This document shows, one piece after another, positions 34,973 to 47,900 of a stretch of 64,000 nt of DNA. The position numbers and the translations under genes were made by a program. Origin of the DNA: Chaetomium olivaceum (taxonomy: Eukaryota > Ascomycota > Sordariomycetes > Sordariales > Chaetomiaceae); assembly GCA_039881045.1 (NCBI GenBank), contig JAYWVB010000050.1, positions 124,001 through 188,000 on the forward strand, given 5' to 3'. The first letter of the stretch is position 1, and every line of letters starts with the position of its first letter. Below the pieces are notes generated by a model. It saw only the letters and a list, made by a program, of their open reading frames with translations, had not been told where the DNA came from and did no database searches.

Positions 34973-37900
34973 TCAATCGCGCCCGTTAGCGGCAACCATG
35001 GCCTCCGAGCTCTCATAGCCACTCAGATAGTCACCAAACACACGCTCCTCAATATCCAAATCCTTCCATGCCTTGCCCGTCGATTTCCGTGCCTTCCTCC
35101 TGAAATACACGCGCTTGGCCCACTTCCAGGCCTCGACGCCGGCAAAGAACAGGGCCGCGGCAACAAAGACAATTCCCCACTCCCAGCTGATGCCCGTGTG
35201 CTTGAAGACGGCGTGGTTGATGACAGGGATGTAGAGGGTAGGGAACAGCGAGACGAAGCCGAACAGGATAGCCCAGAAGAGGAACTTGTTGCGCCAGACG
35301 TCGTGGAACCACTGGGTGAAGTAGAGCTTGCTTCCCGGCTGCATGCGGAAGAAGGAGCGGCGCATGTCGACGACCTCCCAGGCGAGGAACAGCGAGAACC
35401 AGGTGAGGCAGGCAAAAGTGGTGGCGCGGGCCCGGAAGACCGTCTCGCACTGGTCGCTGTAGTAGTCGTTGCAGTTCTCGCCCAGATTGCCGTTGCCCCA
35501 GACATAGACGCGCAGCACGAAGCTGGCCAGGCACAGGGCGGCCACCCATAGGCCGTAGACAACCATGTCGATGAGGAACTCGAAGGTGAAGATACCCATC
35601 TTGAGCGAGTGGGGTGGGCGCCGCATGATGTCAGGGACGGCGCGCTCGAAGCCTAGACCCATGTCGGGCAAACCCGATGTGATCATGATGATCCATACGA
35701 TTTCGACGGGGGCAAGGGGGAAGACGGAGAGCGAGGAGGCGTCCTTGAAAGCGAGCCCCACAAGGAGGGTACCGGCTTGGGCCAGGTTCTCAGCTAGGAC
35801 GTGCAGGACGAACTTTTGGATGTTGTCGAAGATACGGCGACCTTCTTCAATGGCGGCCACGATGGATGCGAAGTTGTCGTCAGTGAGCACAATGTCGGAG
35901 GCGTCCTTGGCCACGTCGGAGCCGGCTTGACCCATGGCAATGCCGACATCAGCGCGACGCAGAGAGGGGGAATCGTTTACGCCGTCACCAGTCTGCGGGT
36001 GCATCGTCAGTTTCCGGGTCACATTACGGCTTGCGTCGGGAAGAGACTTACCATGGCAACAAACTTGTTGCGGCGGTGGAGAGCGTCAATCATGCGGACC
36101 TTGGTGCTCGGGGCGCACCGTGCAATGACCAGCGGCAAGACGGGGAGCTTGTCAACCTCGTCGTCAGAGAGGGCATCGAATGCCGAGGCAGTCATAACCA
36201 TGGCGCTGGCGATATCGGCGCTGACCCTGTTCATGGCCTTGGGCAGGATGCCGACCTCGATGGCGATCGCCTTGGCTGTCTCGGGGTGATCACCAGTAAG
36301 CATGTGAACGGAAATGCCGGCCTCGTGACACTCGCGCACGGCCGGGGCCGACTCAGGGGCGGGGAGGGTCGTAGAGTCCAATCAAGCCGAGGAAGGTCAA
36401 GTCCTTCTCGACCTCGTTACGGTCGGTATCCTCGTTGGCACCCATGGTTGGGTCCAGCTTCCTGCTCGCAAGGGCGAGCACACGCAGCCCAAGACCAGCG
36501 AACACCTCCATGTTGGACAGAATCTGCTCCCGGAACTTGTCCGTCATCTCCGCCTCGGCAACCTCGCCCTTGGGGACGTCGTCAGTGCAGTACCTGGTGC
36601 ACACCCGGATAACACGTTCCACGGCTCCTTTGGTGAAAGCGAACTGATCTCCGGTGGTGTTGTGCTTCATGATGACACTCATGCGCTTGACGTCGCTGTC
36701 GAACGGGAATTCGGCTACTTCAACCCACTCCGGGGTGTTACCACCAGTCTCCTTCATGACGTCTAGTCTGTTCCTGCCGAAACGGCTGGCGAAGACCTGG
36801 ATGGCGATTTCGGTTGGGTCACCGCGAGCAACCCAAGCACCTTCCTTCTCGAAGACGGTGGCGACGTTGGCGAGCGAGGCAACAGTGAGGAATTCCTGCA
36901 GACGGGATTTGCTAGAGGCGAGCAGATCGGCGGGGGAAGAGACGGCACCCTTCTCGGTAGCGGCCTCCTCCTCCTTGTCGGAGCGGGGGCGGAAGTTGAT
37001 CTCGTGCGGCTCGCGGGCCTCAAAGCGGATGTCGCCCTTGGTCGGGTTGAACGGCTCGCTCGAGGTGAGCTCGACGGTGTACGTGCCGATACCGGGAATC
37101 CACGCGCCGCGAGCGACCATCTTGCCCTGTGTGAGGGTGCCGGTCTTGTCGCTGCAAATGTCGGTCACGGCGCCGAGGGCCTCGAGGCTCTTCAGGTTGC
37201 GGACGATGACGTGGCGTTGCACCATACGCTTGGTACCGGCGGCCATGGTGATAGTAAGAACGACGACCAGAGAGGCGGGGATCATGGAAAGACCTGTGGC
37301 CACAGCATAGATGATGACGGCTTGCGAGGTGTGGAACTTGTTGGCACCGAGGACGATGATGGCGCAGACGACGGCGACACCGAAGAGGAGCATGGCCAGT
37401 TTGCTGAGCTTGCGCTGTAGAGGGGTACCAACATTGACACCGAGGAAACGACCGAGGGCATCACCCAGAGTGAGAGTGTAGGCTTCGAGGTAGCGATGGG
37501 GGCCGGCCTTGCCATTCGCCTTGCGCTTGACGGGCGCACACGGCGTTCCTTTTGGTTGAGAGCCGAGGCGATGGCGCCGATCTCGGTGAAGGTAGCGGTC
37601 GCGAAGACAATGCCCTTGGCGCGACCTTTGGTTACGGTGGAACTGCTGTAGGCAACGTTGAGCCGGTCGCCGGGGCCGGTGTTGTCGTCGAAGGTGGCAT
37701 GCTCGCGCTTCCGCACGGGCAGGGATTCGCCAGTCAAGAGAGCTTCGTCGGTTTCGAAATTCTTGGCCTCGATGAGTCTGTAAGAAGAAGAAAAAAGCGT
37801 CAATGGACACGTCCCCCACACAAACAGAGACCCCCCACACAAAACAGAGACACCCGATGTTTCCATACCTGATGTCGGCGGGAATGGTGTCGCCCATCTT

Positions 37901-38451
37901 GACCTCAATCAAATCACCAGGAACGACCTCACCGGAGGGCACGACCATGGCCTCGCCGCCGCGGACGACGGTAGCAGTGGGGGAACTGAGTGAACGGAGG
38001 GAATCCATGGTCTTTTCGGCCGAGTACTCCTGGAAGAAACCGACGACAACGTTGAGAAGGATGACGGCGGCAACGACGCCGCCCTCGATCCAGGACTGGA
38101 TGCCGAAACTAACGGCCATGGCGAGGATAAGCACCTGTGTTTGGGCATGATCAGAATCTCTTACATTCGCCTAGTTCAACAGATGGGCACAGTTACCAAG
38201 GTCATGGCATTGGCGATCTGAGCTATGACGATTTTGAGGGGCTGAACACCCTCCTCCTCGCCCAGATCGTTCCGCCCGTATTGTTCTAGTCGGGTCTTGG
38301 CCTCGTTCGCTGTCAGCCCAGAGAGAACGTCGGCATTCAGCTCGTTGGCCAGTTGCTCGTACGTGAGGGCATGGGCAGGACGACTCGTTGGAGTATTGGA
38401 CTGGCCCGAGACGTGGCCGCCCGAAGGCTGCCCGTCGTTGCTTGTACCCAT
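34973..38451 (-). CDS. ENA-type (P-type IID) sodium-exporting ATPase
   Basis: Plasma-membrane P-type ATPase expected to expel Na+ (and K+ or Li+) at high salt or alkaline pH. Minus-strand exons 38451-38197, 38134-37869, 37777-36052 and 35992-34973; 1088 residues, the usual ENA length. The phosphorylation motif is DKTGTLTQGKM, the actuator-domain TGES motif is LLTGESLPVR, and the hinge motif is TGDGVNDSPSLRRADVG. The IPASLVVVLTITMAAGTKRM segment of helix 4 is typical of the ENA group. Two frame errors cancel each other inside the third exon. At the GGG run 37532-37534 one base is missing, after ALNQKERRV. At the GGGG run 36356-36359 one base is surplus, after GLIGLYDPPR. Both flanks match the family, so the gene is probably functional. 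Confidence 0.88.
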
Positions 38452-40864
38452 TTCGTCGATGCGCGTGGCAGAGATCAATTCAGTCTGCTCGAGGGTGGAG
38501 GATCAAAATTTTGGTGTAACGGTGGCGGTTCAACAACCGCAAGAGTAGGTATGTTTGAGACAGCCGCGCGCGGAGACGGATCGATGCTTTGAAGAGGCAA
38601 GCAAGTCCCAAGACCAGGTAGACTGGAGGTTTTGGTTTGGGGGGGTGTGGGAGGAAAGGTGCAGAGTCAAATACCAAGCCAGCCTCTCGTGCCTTTCAGA
38701 CATTCACGCCGATCGACCCGCAATGGTTCTGGGATAAGTCGCAGGCTCGTCTTCTCGTTTGCTGAGTTGGAGAGGAAGGCGAGGATTTGCAGCCCTTGGC
38801 ACCTTGGCGACCTTGGCGAGATGGACCATTGAAGTGCATTTCGGTATCGTTTTCGTCGCAGTCGGTTGAAAAACGGGAGGGGGTACTTCGGGTGTACCGG
38901 GGGTTGTGTCGGCGTCGTCGATAAACCTTCGCTCCTTCCCTCTCGGCGTTCGTCATTTCTCTGACATCCATGTTTTGTTGTACTGCGTAGATTATCTCGA
39001 GCTGCCTTGTAGCTTGTTGGTTCCCGATCCCAGAGTGAATTCTCCAAAACCCAATCCCAATTGACCCCACGCATGGTTCAATGGTTCAATTGCTTTGTTT
39101 TTTCAGCGTTGTGAGTAGTGGCAAGCATGTCGTCATGTTCGGCGCGGGGCAGGCCTGGGGCGTTCGACCGCACGGCAACCGCAGCCGGTGCTGCAGGGAT
39201 GCTCACCAGAACCGGCCTTCCTGCCAAGAATGCCAAGACCCGGAGCAGTGCGAGCCCGCATCGAAGGGGCCAGAGCGGAACCCCACGGAAAGGGTCGGAA
39301 CCCACCGCTGTGCCCGCCATTCAAACAGCGGAGGTAACGCACCATCAGAAACTGGTGGTGAGCTACGCTAAAGATTGTTAGCGCTCACTCCCCTGCTAAC
39401 ACTTTCCACCTCCTGATTTTTTCCTCACAGCGACCTGGAAGGCCTGGTCCGGAAGGCCTGCTTGGCGCGAGGGACGTCTCCCCCACGTGCGCCCACGAAC
39501 ACTGCTCTGTGGATTGATTGGGCACGCCTCCACGGCTCCACGACTTGGGTTCACAACGCCCCGCGGGGCAAGAGCGCTCGGGAATGATGCTGCCATTACT
39601 GTGTATCAGCTGATAGGTGAGAAATTGGATTTCCTCCTTCCCGAATGCCAGCCTGGCAGCCTGACATCAAAGCATGGAAATCCGGCAAACTGCCGTCCCA
39701 CGCCCTGCCCCAAGTCCAATGTCCAGCTGTATGCGGCGACCAATTGCCTCCACGACACTCCCGTTTTTTGGGGTCTTGCTGCGGAGGCGAGCACCAGCGG
39801 AGACAACGGGTGTTTCGGGGAAGGAGGCACGTGCCTGTTAAGAAAGCACATCGTCTACTTCGTACGAATACCCAACTACAATTTGAAATACAAAAAGTGT
39901 AACTTTTGACGAGCTCTCGGTCTGGTTGGGTTGTGCAAAACGACGCAAGCAGATGCCTCAACGCCAGAACGAGCCATTCTCGACTGCAGCCTTGGTGGGG
40001 TCCGCGTACGGAATCCCTGTTAATCATGGGTCGCACACCGCCTCGAGAGAGCCTCGCGTGCCTGCCTGCCTCATTGGAGTTGCCAAGCCTGCACGAAAAT
40101 GAAAGCCTCATCTCGGTATCGAATTGACCTTAGTGATCCGAGAGCCGTCCCGCTGTCGGCATTGCGGATCCCGGCCCTTCGGCTTAAAATCCACGTCGCT
40201 GTGTGCTGTGAAGGTGCACAAGGAAGAGCTAACTACTAGGTACCTTATGTATGTACCTTACACTATCTAGTGCAGTGGGCTGGAAACAGCACAGAAACAA
40301 CCACCCCCGCGCGAGGAGGGGTTGGTAACCCGAAACCCTCGTTCATCCCTTCGAGATGCCTGAAACGCAAGTCGGGTCCAGCTTCTTCTTTCTTAACCCA
40401 CTCCGAGGAACGCTGTTTAGTGCACTCCGGTTACTTGTTCAATCCGATAATGGAACGGCGGCGGTAACAAGTCGGCGCGCAGCTTCGCATGTGTCAACGT
40501 CGAACGTCGCATGCCGTGTTTTGCAGTCTTGTCAGGTGTCACTTATCAAGGGCCAGGCTGTTCCCCGGCACAAGACGAAACACATTTGGTTGTGCGCATG
40601 TCAGAGGCTGGGAGGAAGTCATGAGGGCCCCCACCACTCAGCCTGCTACTACACAGTCGTACACCATGTACGAAGTATCGGCGGATTGTCCAACAAAACA
40701 AATCGAAGAAGGACGGATTGTTTATGCGCCACTTATTGGTTGCGCGGCGACCCTATCCGGCTATAAAACAGCGGAGGGTTTCATCTACTCAATGACTGAA
40801 TCTAGATCTGCACTTCTCTGCATGCCCGGCTATTCTTGCCTTGCAAACAAAACAATACTTGACC
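38452..40864. other. intergenic with promoter elements
   Basis: About 2.4 kb without a supported gene. It holds the promoter of the ENA-type ATPase at its left. A GGTACCTTA element pair is at 40236-40260, and a TATA box (ctataaaa) at 40761-40768 lies about 100 bases before the next start codon. Several long open frames at 39.1-40.1 kb on both strands overlap one another and have no protein-like composition. Confidence 0.4.
40236..40260. repeat. tandem copies of the dispersed GGTACCTTA element
   Basis: ctaggtacctta is followed after a tgt spacer by atgtacctta. Same core as at 7185 and 62805. Confidence 0.45.
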
Positions 40865-41656
40865 ATGGCTCTCGTAGACCTTGCAGCCAGAGTTTCGAAA
40901 GCCTTGATCGATGTGGAGCTCCGTGTCTCATGTACATGTACCAGCAACGAAATCAACTTCGGGGCAGCTATAGGCCAAATGCCTGACCTCCTTGAACTCG
41001 CATACCTCTCAAAACAACTGGAGTTTTTGGAGTCTTCTCGCCCCCCAGGAGACGACCTCGGGTTAGAGACAGCATATAATCTCTTGAAAGCTCAAAACAA
41101 AGCCTTGATTGCGATATTGGAGCGCTGGATCCCTCGTATAACGGTCGTTTCCGATGTCACGGCCCTGTGCGGGTTTAGCCACACAGTACCATGCGGAGAG
41201 ATTCTGCATAAGTTGCCGCCCTCTTACGAACCGGAGCCGGTTGACATTAGCCTCCAGGAGGTTACCCGAGGCCGGTCGATTCCCGAATGGGCAGACGATA
41301 AAATGCGCAGTTATCAGAACAATCCCAGGCTTCGATATAAGAGCCAGGGCGAGTTGGAACAACTCATCTGGCATGACTTGCCCCCGGAGCTACAAGAATG
41401 GGTGCACAAGCAAAGGCGAGAGCCCTTGGGGTTTCTACGAAGTTGTTACGAAGCACTTAGAGCCCCAGGCTTCCAAACAGTGCTCTACAAATTTCTCCAG
41501 ACAACGCGACACAACGCCCGGGCTGAGATGGGTAACCGTCGTTGTCACATGTGTTACCCCCACCTGTATCGGGCGATACACAAGCCCAGGGGAAGCCTGT
41601 GGAAGAAGGCAAAATCTTGCCTTTCGCAATACTTCTTCTACCGTACGGCATTATAA
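40865..41656 (+). CDS. orphan protein, unknown function
   Basis: 263 residues, no intron. The start ATG at 40865 (gaccATGgct) has a good context and sits about 100 bases after a TATA box. Composition is protein-like: amphipathic Leu/Glu/Lys-rich helices in the first 90 residues (LAARVSKALIDVELR, YLSKQLEFLESSR), then a charged middle (IPEWADDKMRSYQNNPR, LPPELQEWVHKQRREP) and a basic C-terminus with MCYPH and LWKKAKSC. No signal peptide, membrane segment or known motif. It is convergent with the NLR gene, 260 bases away. It may be lineage-specific; I cannot assign a role. Confidence 0.55.
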   Translation: MALVDLAARVSKALIDVELRVSCTCTSNEINFGAAIGQMPDLLELAYLSKQLEFLESSRPPGDDLGLETAYNLLKAQNKALIAILERWIPRITVVSDVTALCGFSHTVPCGEILHKLPPSYEPEPVDISLQEVTRGRSIPEWADDKMRSYQNNPRLRYKSQGELEQLIWHDLPPELQEWVHKQRREPLGFLRSCYEALRAPGFQTVLYKFLQTTRHNARAEMGNRRCHMCYPHLYRAIHKPRGSLWKKAKSCLSQYFFYRTAL

Positions 41657-41917
41657 TTACTTCAAACTACTTAAGCGGTCTTTTGTCGTACATACACTAC
41701 TCTCACCATCCACACCACCCTCACCACGCTGCATACCAACCTCTCTCTCTCCTCCTCCGCGGCAACCGCCACAGCAACAACCACAGCCCAACCGCGCGGC
41801 AACAGCCCTCCTCGACAAACTCGCCGCCCAGATGACCCACCTCTAGCAATCGCCTTCCTTTCAGCTCCGTCACGTCTCGTGCCGGCGCCGGCGCCGTGTG
41901 GGCGAGCCGTCGCCCAG

Positions 41918-44900
41918 CTAGAGATCGGCCTGACGGTTGTCGATGTCGAGGATCAAGACCCGCCCCGACGGGCAACCCATGGCGATCTTTGACCCAGCGA
42001 CCGCCCAGCACGACGGCCGATACTCAGCCGGCAGCCAGAGGATGTGCTCCTCGCCGCGCACAACCCAAGCATCCCAAATGCCAAGCTTGTGGTCCTGGCA
42101 GGCCGGCTCATCGCGGGGCTCTTGAATAGCGTCTGCTGCCCGACCCTGCAGCCGGATCCACCTACCAGAGCCTGACACGAGCCACTGGCCGTCGGGCGAG
42201 AAGCCGATCGACTCGAGAATGTCAGGGCTACGGCCGAGCTCGTGCGTACACACGCCTGTTTTCAGATCCACGAGCCGGAACGAGCTGATGCTAGCCGACA
42301 CTAACCAGTCGCCGCACGGCGAGAATGCGACTGAGGCCCAGTGCTGGTCCTCGAGCGATTGTATGCATGCGTCGCCGTCTCTTGCCAGATCCCAGAGCCG
42401 CACTGTATCACTTCCGGCCGACGCAAGCAACGCACTGCTGGTGGGCGAGAACACAACCGACTCCACGTTGCGATGACCCTCGAGCGTCCGGACGCACGAC
42501 CCAGTCACCGGGTCCCACAGCTGAATTGTACGGTCAAATTCGTCGATGCCGAACGACGCGAGCCACTTGTTTGTCGGCGAGAAGGCTACCGCCTTGACAT
42601 CTGCATGACCCTGGAATGCCCGTGTGCAGACGCCCGTCTCCAGAGACCAGAGCCAGCCTACTTTGCCAAAGAGTGCGAGGTGGCTGCCGTCGGGCGAGAA
42701 CATAATCGCCGTAGGGGTGTGCCGGCCATCCACCTCAACAGTTCGCAGACACGCGCCCGTTGACACATCCCAGAGCCAAATCGTCGAACATTCATCGGCT
42801 GCCGCGAGCTGTCGGCCATCGGGCGAAAATGTGGCCACCTTGACTAGCCTCCCGCACTCCAGCGTCCGGACCCGTGCTGCTTTCCCCACGGCTACCGGAT
42901 TCCAGAGTTGGACCGTCGTTTCAACAGCCGCTGCAAATAGACTGCTATCAGGTGAGAACTCCAGTGACACTACGCGACCACCCGTCTCAAATGTCCTATC
43001 GTATGTTTTCTCTGCCAGTTGGTAAACGCGGACTGGCCCGTTACAGTGCCAGTGGCCAGAGACTGTCGCCCACACGAGCCAGCGGCCGTCAAGCGAGAAT
43101 GCAACCGAACCGACATTTTGATGCGGCTGGTAAAACTGGCCATACTTGGGTTCGGGCTGATAAATGGTGTCGTACGCGCCTGTGCGAAGATCCCACAGCC
43201 GCAACGATTCGACGTCAGAGGCCACGAGCCATTGGTTGTTCGGCGAGAAGCCAACGAACGTAACCCTCCGAGGGTCCTTGAACGTCCATCTACACGCCCC
43301 TGTCGCCGGATTCCAGACATGGATGACGCCACGACCAACCGCGGCAAGCCATCGACTGTCGGGCGAAAACGCCATGCAGCCGTGGACGCCGTGGCCCTCG
43401 AGTGTCTGCGTGTACGTGCCTGTCGTCGAATCCCAGAGCTGGATGATCACGGGCCCCGTGCGAGACCTTCTGGTCCTCCCCACCGCGAACCAGCGACCGT
43501 CGGGCGAGAACGCGGCCGTCCAAATGTCGTCGATGGTTTGTGTACACACGCCCGTTGCTGGGTCCCAGAGCCGGACCGTGAAGTTTAAGTCTGTTCCAGC
43601 AGATGCAAGAAGGCGGCCGTCGGGCGAAAACGCAATAGACGCGATGTGGTTGTGCGACTTGATCTTTTGGACGCATTGGCCTGTCTCAGTATTCCAGAGC
43701 TGGATTCCCGGGTCGGTTGACGCAAGCGTGCGGCCGGCCGTTGCAAGCCGCCGGCCATCGGGCGAAAACACGACCAGTTCCCACTTGGAATAAGAAACGC
43801 CCTGGAGGGTGCGTATATGCAAGTACTCGCGTCTTCCCGCACGCCAAAGCTGGACCTGCCCATTCCCCGGGCCAGACACGGCAAGCCAGCGGCCGTCAGC
43901 GGAGAGCGCCAATTTATTGACGTCGTCCTTGCCTTTGAGCCAGAGTATGCGTCCATCATACGGCCTGCGTGTACTTTCTAGCGTCGGACCCCAGAGCCCG
44001 ACGGTGTACTTCGCGCCACTCCGGTTAACATGAGCCGACACAAGCCAGTGTCCGTCGGCTGAGAAGGCGTCTGGGTCATCTCCGCACCGAGCCCACAACG
44101 TCCGTCTGCGTACGCCCGTTGCCGCATCCCAGAGCCGCGGCCGTCTGTCATTGCGATCGGCGCCGACCGACCAGAGCCAGCGGCTGTCGGGCGAGAACTT
44201 GACGGAACGGACTCCGACGCGGTGGCCCTCCAACGTCCGCGTGCATTCTCCTGTCGCGGGGTTCCAGAGCCGGATCAGACCGAGACCCCCCCATTCACGA
44301 ACGCCAAACGACGCCACCCGGCTGTTGTCGTCCGAGAACACGACCGATTCGATCCTGCTGTGGTGCCCGCGGAGAGTCTGCACCCGTGTACCAGTTACCA
44401 GATCCCAGAGCCCGATTTCGGGGTCGTGTTCGTATGAACCAAAAGACGCGAGCCAGCGGCTGTCGGGCGAATACCTGACAGACTCCATATCGCCCTCGCG
44501 GCCTTTGAGGGTATGCCTCTGAGCGCCTGTTTCCGGGTCCCAGATCTTGATGGTGCCGGGGGTGAAAGACGCAAGCCAGCGACCGTCGGGCGAGAAAGCG
44601 ACCGCCTTGACCGCCTCGACCGCCTCAACCATGGAGCTGTAGTTGCTTTCCTCGACGCGTGGCTTTACTGTTGCCCCTTCTGGCGGCCAAGGGTACTGTC
44701 TTACAAAGTCTGCCATAACCTTAGCCCAGGGAATCTCCTGGTGTGTCCCGACCTGTGGCTCTACTGTCGGTTCAAGGACATCCCGATCCGGGGCCATGCC
44801 GCCCGCGCCACCAGCCGAGGAAGCGGCTGAGACCGAGTTCGTCTCGGAGTGGCTATCGTGCGTCTGCAGGTTCAGCAGCGTCGGGTCGCAGATTCGGACC

Positions 44901-47900
44901 ACCCGGTCGCCGCCCGACGCAAGCCAGCCGCCGTTGGGGGAGAACGCAACCGACATAGCCTTGCCGTTGTGGGCCTTAAGCTCCTGCACGCAAGCGCCTG
45001 TGGCCGGGTCCCAGAGCCGGATCGTGCCACTGGCGCCGGCAGATGCGATCCAGCGGCTGTCTGGTGAGAACGCGGCCGACATGACCACCCCATGCTCGAG
45101 CGTCTGCGTGCAATCGCCCGTCTCCGCGTCCCAGAGCTGGGTTGTCTTTTTGCCGAACTTGTTGCCAAACGCCATGAGCCAGCGGCTGTTGGGCGAGAAG
45201 GTAATGAAGCTGGGGCACCCGTTGGGATTGGTGCTGCGGATGCAAGCGCCTGTTGTGAGGTCCCAGAACCGTATCGACATCCACCGATCCGACGACGCGA
45301 GCTGGCCGTTGGCCGAGAACGCAACCCAACGGACGCTTTGGTCATGGCCTTTCAGCGTGTGCGCGAGCGCCCTTGTCTCGAGATCCCAGACCATGACTTG
45401 GGAATGATGGGGAAACACGAGCCAGCGGCCATCTGGGGAGAAAGCGAGTGACAACACGTCCAATCCGCGGTCCAATCCGCCGCCCGTGTGCATTTCCTGT
45501 GTGAGTTCGCCCGTAGCGGCATCCCAGACCCGGACGGTGTGGGAGCAGACCGCGGCAAGCCAGCGGCTGCACGGCGAGAAGGCGACCGTATCAGTCTCCG
45601 AGGCCTGTTCGGTATCGAGCTCCTGCGTACATTCACCAGAGAGCGGATCCCACAGCACGATCCAGTGGGCCCTGCCCCATGACGCAAGCTGGCGGCCGTC
45701 GGGCGAGAAGACGAAACGTTGGCACCTCACGGCGCCATTGAGTGTCTGTTTGCAGGCGCCCGTCACCGGGTCCCAAAGCTGGATCCGGCTTTCATCCGCC
45801 GACGCGAGCAGATGGCCGTCGGGCGAGAATCCGACCATGCTGATGTCGTTGTCGTGGCCCTCGAGAGTCTGCAGCCAGGGGTCCCAGTCGTCCGGCATTA
45901 TCGGGCCCATCCGAACGAACGGCCAGAGTTCGTGGTCGGAGACACTCCGCACCACGCTCTTGGCCGGGCTGAAGAGAAGCGCAGACGCGTACAGCTGCAA
46001 CGGTGCGTTCTCGATAATAAACATGTGGCTCCGCGTGAATCGGTACGCATCCCGGGCCAGGGCGAGAATGCCGCCGGCCGTTTTCGTTGTTGCCTGCTAA
46101 TTAGGTAGGGGTGAGCCGAGGCAGCAGAGAGAGAGACAAACGTGGACAATAACAAACAACTACAACTCGAACTTACCTCGGCGTAGCCCGCCAGTTTCTC
46201 CATCATGGCCAACCCCTTGGGTAGGCTTTTGATCAGCGAGAGGGCCTCGATCCAGTGGAGTAGATGCCGCTGCAGAAACGCATGCACCGGTCCATCGTCG
46301 ACGAGGCCGACGGCTGCTCGGTCGGGGATGTCTAACACATCCAAGTGGTCTACCCAGTACCGGCATGCATACCGGGTCTCTGCAGAGATGCAGCCATCTC
46401 GCTCTGCCCTGTGCAGCTCAATCTGGTCCATCATAACGCCCGGACGCGCCAGGTTGAACATGTCTTTTTTGAGCGCAGGGCTCTGGACGTCTGATAAATG
46501 TGCAAGGTTGGTCCCGAAGAGGCTTCGGTGTGCCTCCTTCTCATCGATCAGGAAGCGTCGGTCCGCCTTTCGAAGCAGGAAGGTCCGGAACGACTCGTGG
46601 AATACCTGGACCGGCTTATCCCGGGCCATCAGGACGGACTGCAGGGAGCCCAGACGAGCGTTCACCAAGATGGGATCGAGCCCGCCGGGGCACAGCTTGC
46701 GGAAGGCCGTCTCCGGCGTGGGTTCGAACATGGCTACGAGCGCTTCGAGAACATGCCGCAGTTGCTTGGTCAGAAGGCTCCCGTCATCCCCGCTGACGGC
46801 ACGCTCCAGGATCTTGGCGTACAGCGAGTCGAGGTCTTTGAAGCCCTCGTCCGTGAGGACCAGGTCCAGTCGCTGCTTGGGCGTCGTGGACTGTTGCTGC
46901 CCGGGATGGTCCCCTCCGTCGATGTAGCCGCATGCTACCTTGGCGTAGATGAAAAGGCCGTCCGACTTTTGAGTCAACCGTTCTACGAGCGGGCCGTCCA
47001 GGTAATCGCTAGGCAGGCCATACACGCTAAGTCGGGCCTTGAGCCTGTCCAAGTCGTGCCGGATGAGGGTCGAAATGTCCCTGTCGACGGTGGGCCGGGA
47101 GATCTCGCCCAAGTCGAGGCGGCGCGATTTCGAAAACAGGTCCTTGCCGTCGCCGAATTCCTCTTCGATCGGCCTCTCGGGCCTGCTGGTGAGCAGGACC
47201 CGCAGCCCGATGTCGGGTCTGTCCGCCTTACCCAGCAGCTGTAGGACGGATATGATGTCGCGGACCTCGTTGCATTCGTCCAGCGCATCAACGACCACGA
47301 CAACTCTTTGGGGGCCAGTTCCGGTCTTCAGGAAGGAGAGCGGCTCGAGGACGAGCTTTTCCCACTGGCTGCTTCGTCCCTTCTCCAGCTTTGCCAGATC
47401 GCCGTCCTTCGCGATCGCCGCCGACATGGCTTTGGCGAGCACGGGGGACGCTTTCCCGAGCTGGTACGCGATGCTCGTTACGAACGTCGAGGCGTCGTGG
47501 CAGCTTCGATGGTTTCTCGAGAAGAAGAAGCAGGCGCTGAGCTGCTGTTTGGCTCTCAGATTCGCCGCGACGGTGCGAGCCAGCGTCGATTTACCCGTTC
47601 CCGTCTTCCCGGTCAGCCACCAGAGCAGCTTCCCCTTGGGGTCGTCCACCCCAAGTCTGGATTTCCTCAAGGAGCTCCACCCGCGTTTCGGGGAGACACA
47701 CGTCCATGCCCTCGTTGATCTGGGACTCGAGCTCTGCCTCGGGCGCGTGAGGCAAGTCGGGAACCCGCGCGGAATCGTCGGCCACGGGCAGCGGACCGCT
47801 CAGCAGCCCCTTGACTCTCTCCGCGGCGTGGGTGCGGCATGTCTTGCAGTCATGGCTGTCTGAACGCGCCTCGCAATGAATGAGACGCCAGGGCCGCAGG

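Noticed and set aside
39081..40127. overlapping open frames on both strands between the ATPase and the orphan gene
   Set aside because: Mutually overlapping, Arg/Pro/Ser/Cys-rich, no splice-consistent extension; typical of GC-rich noncoding DNA.
43019..43793. long plus-strand frames opposite the WD40 exons
   Set aside because: They repeat with the WD40 period and are antisense shadows of the NLR coding strand.
45898..47670. NACHT exon as a separate gene starting at an internal Met and reading past 46176
   Set aside because: The read-through after 46176 is Ser/Arg-rich nonsense and covers a clear GTAAGT...TTAGCAG intron; upstream protease sequence joins it after a one-base correction.
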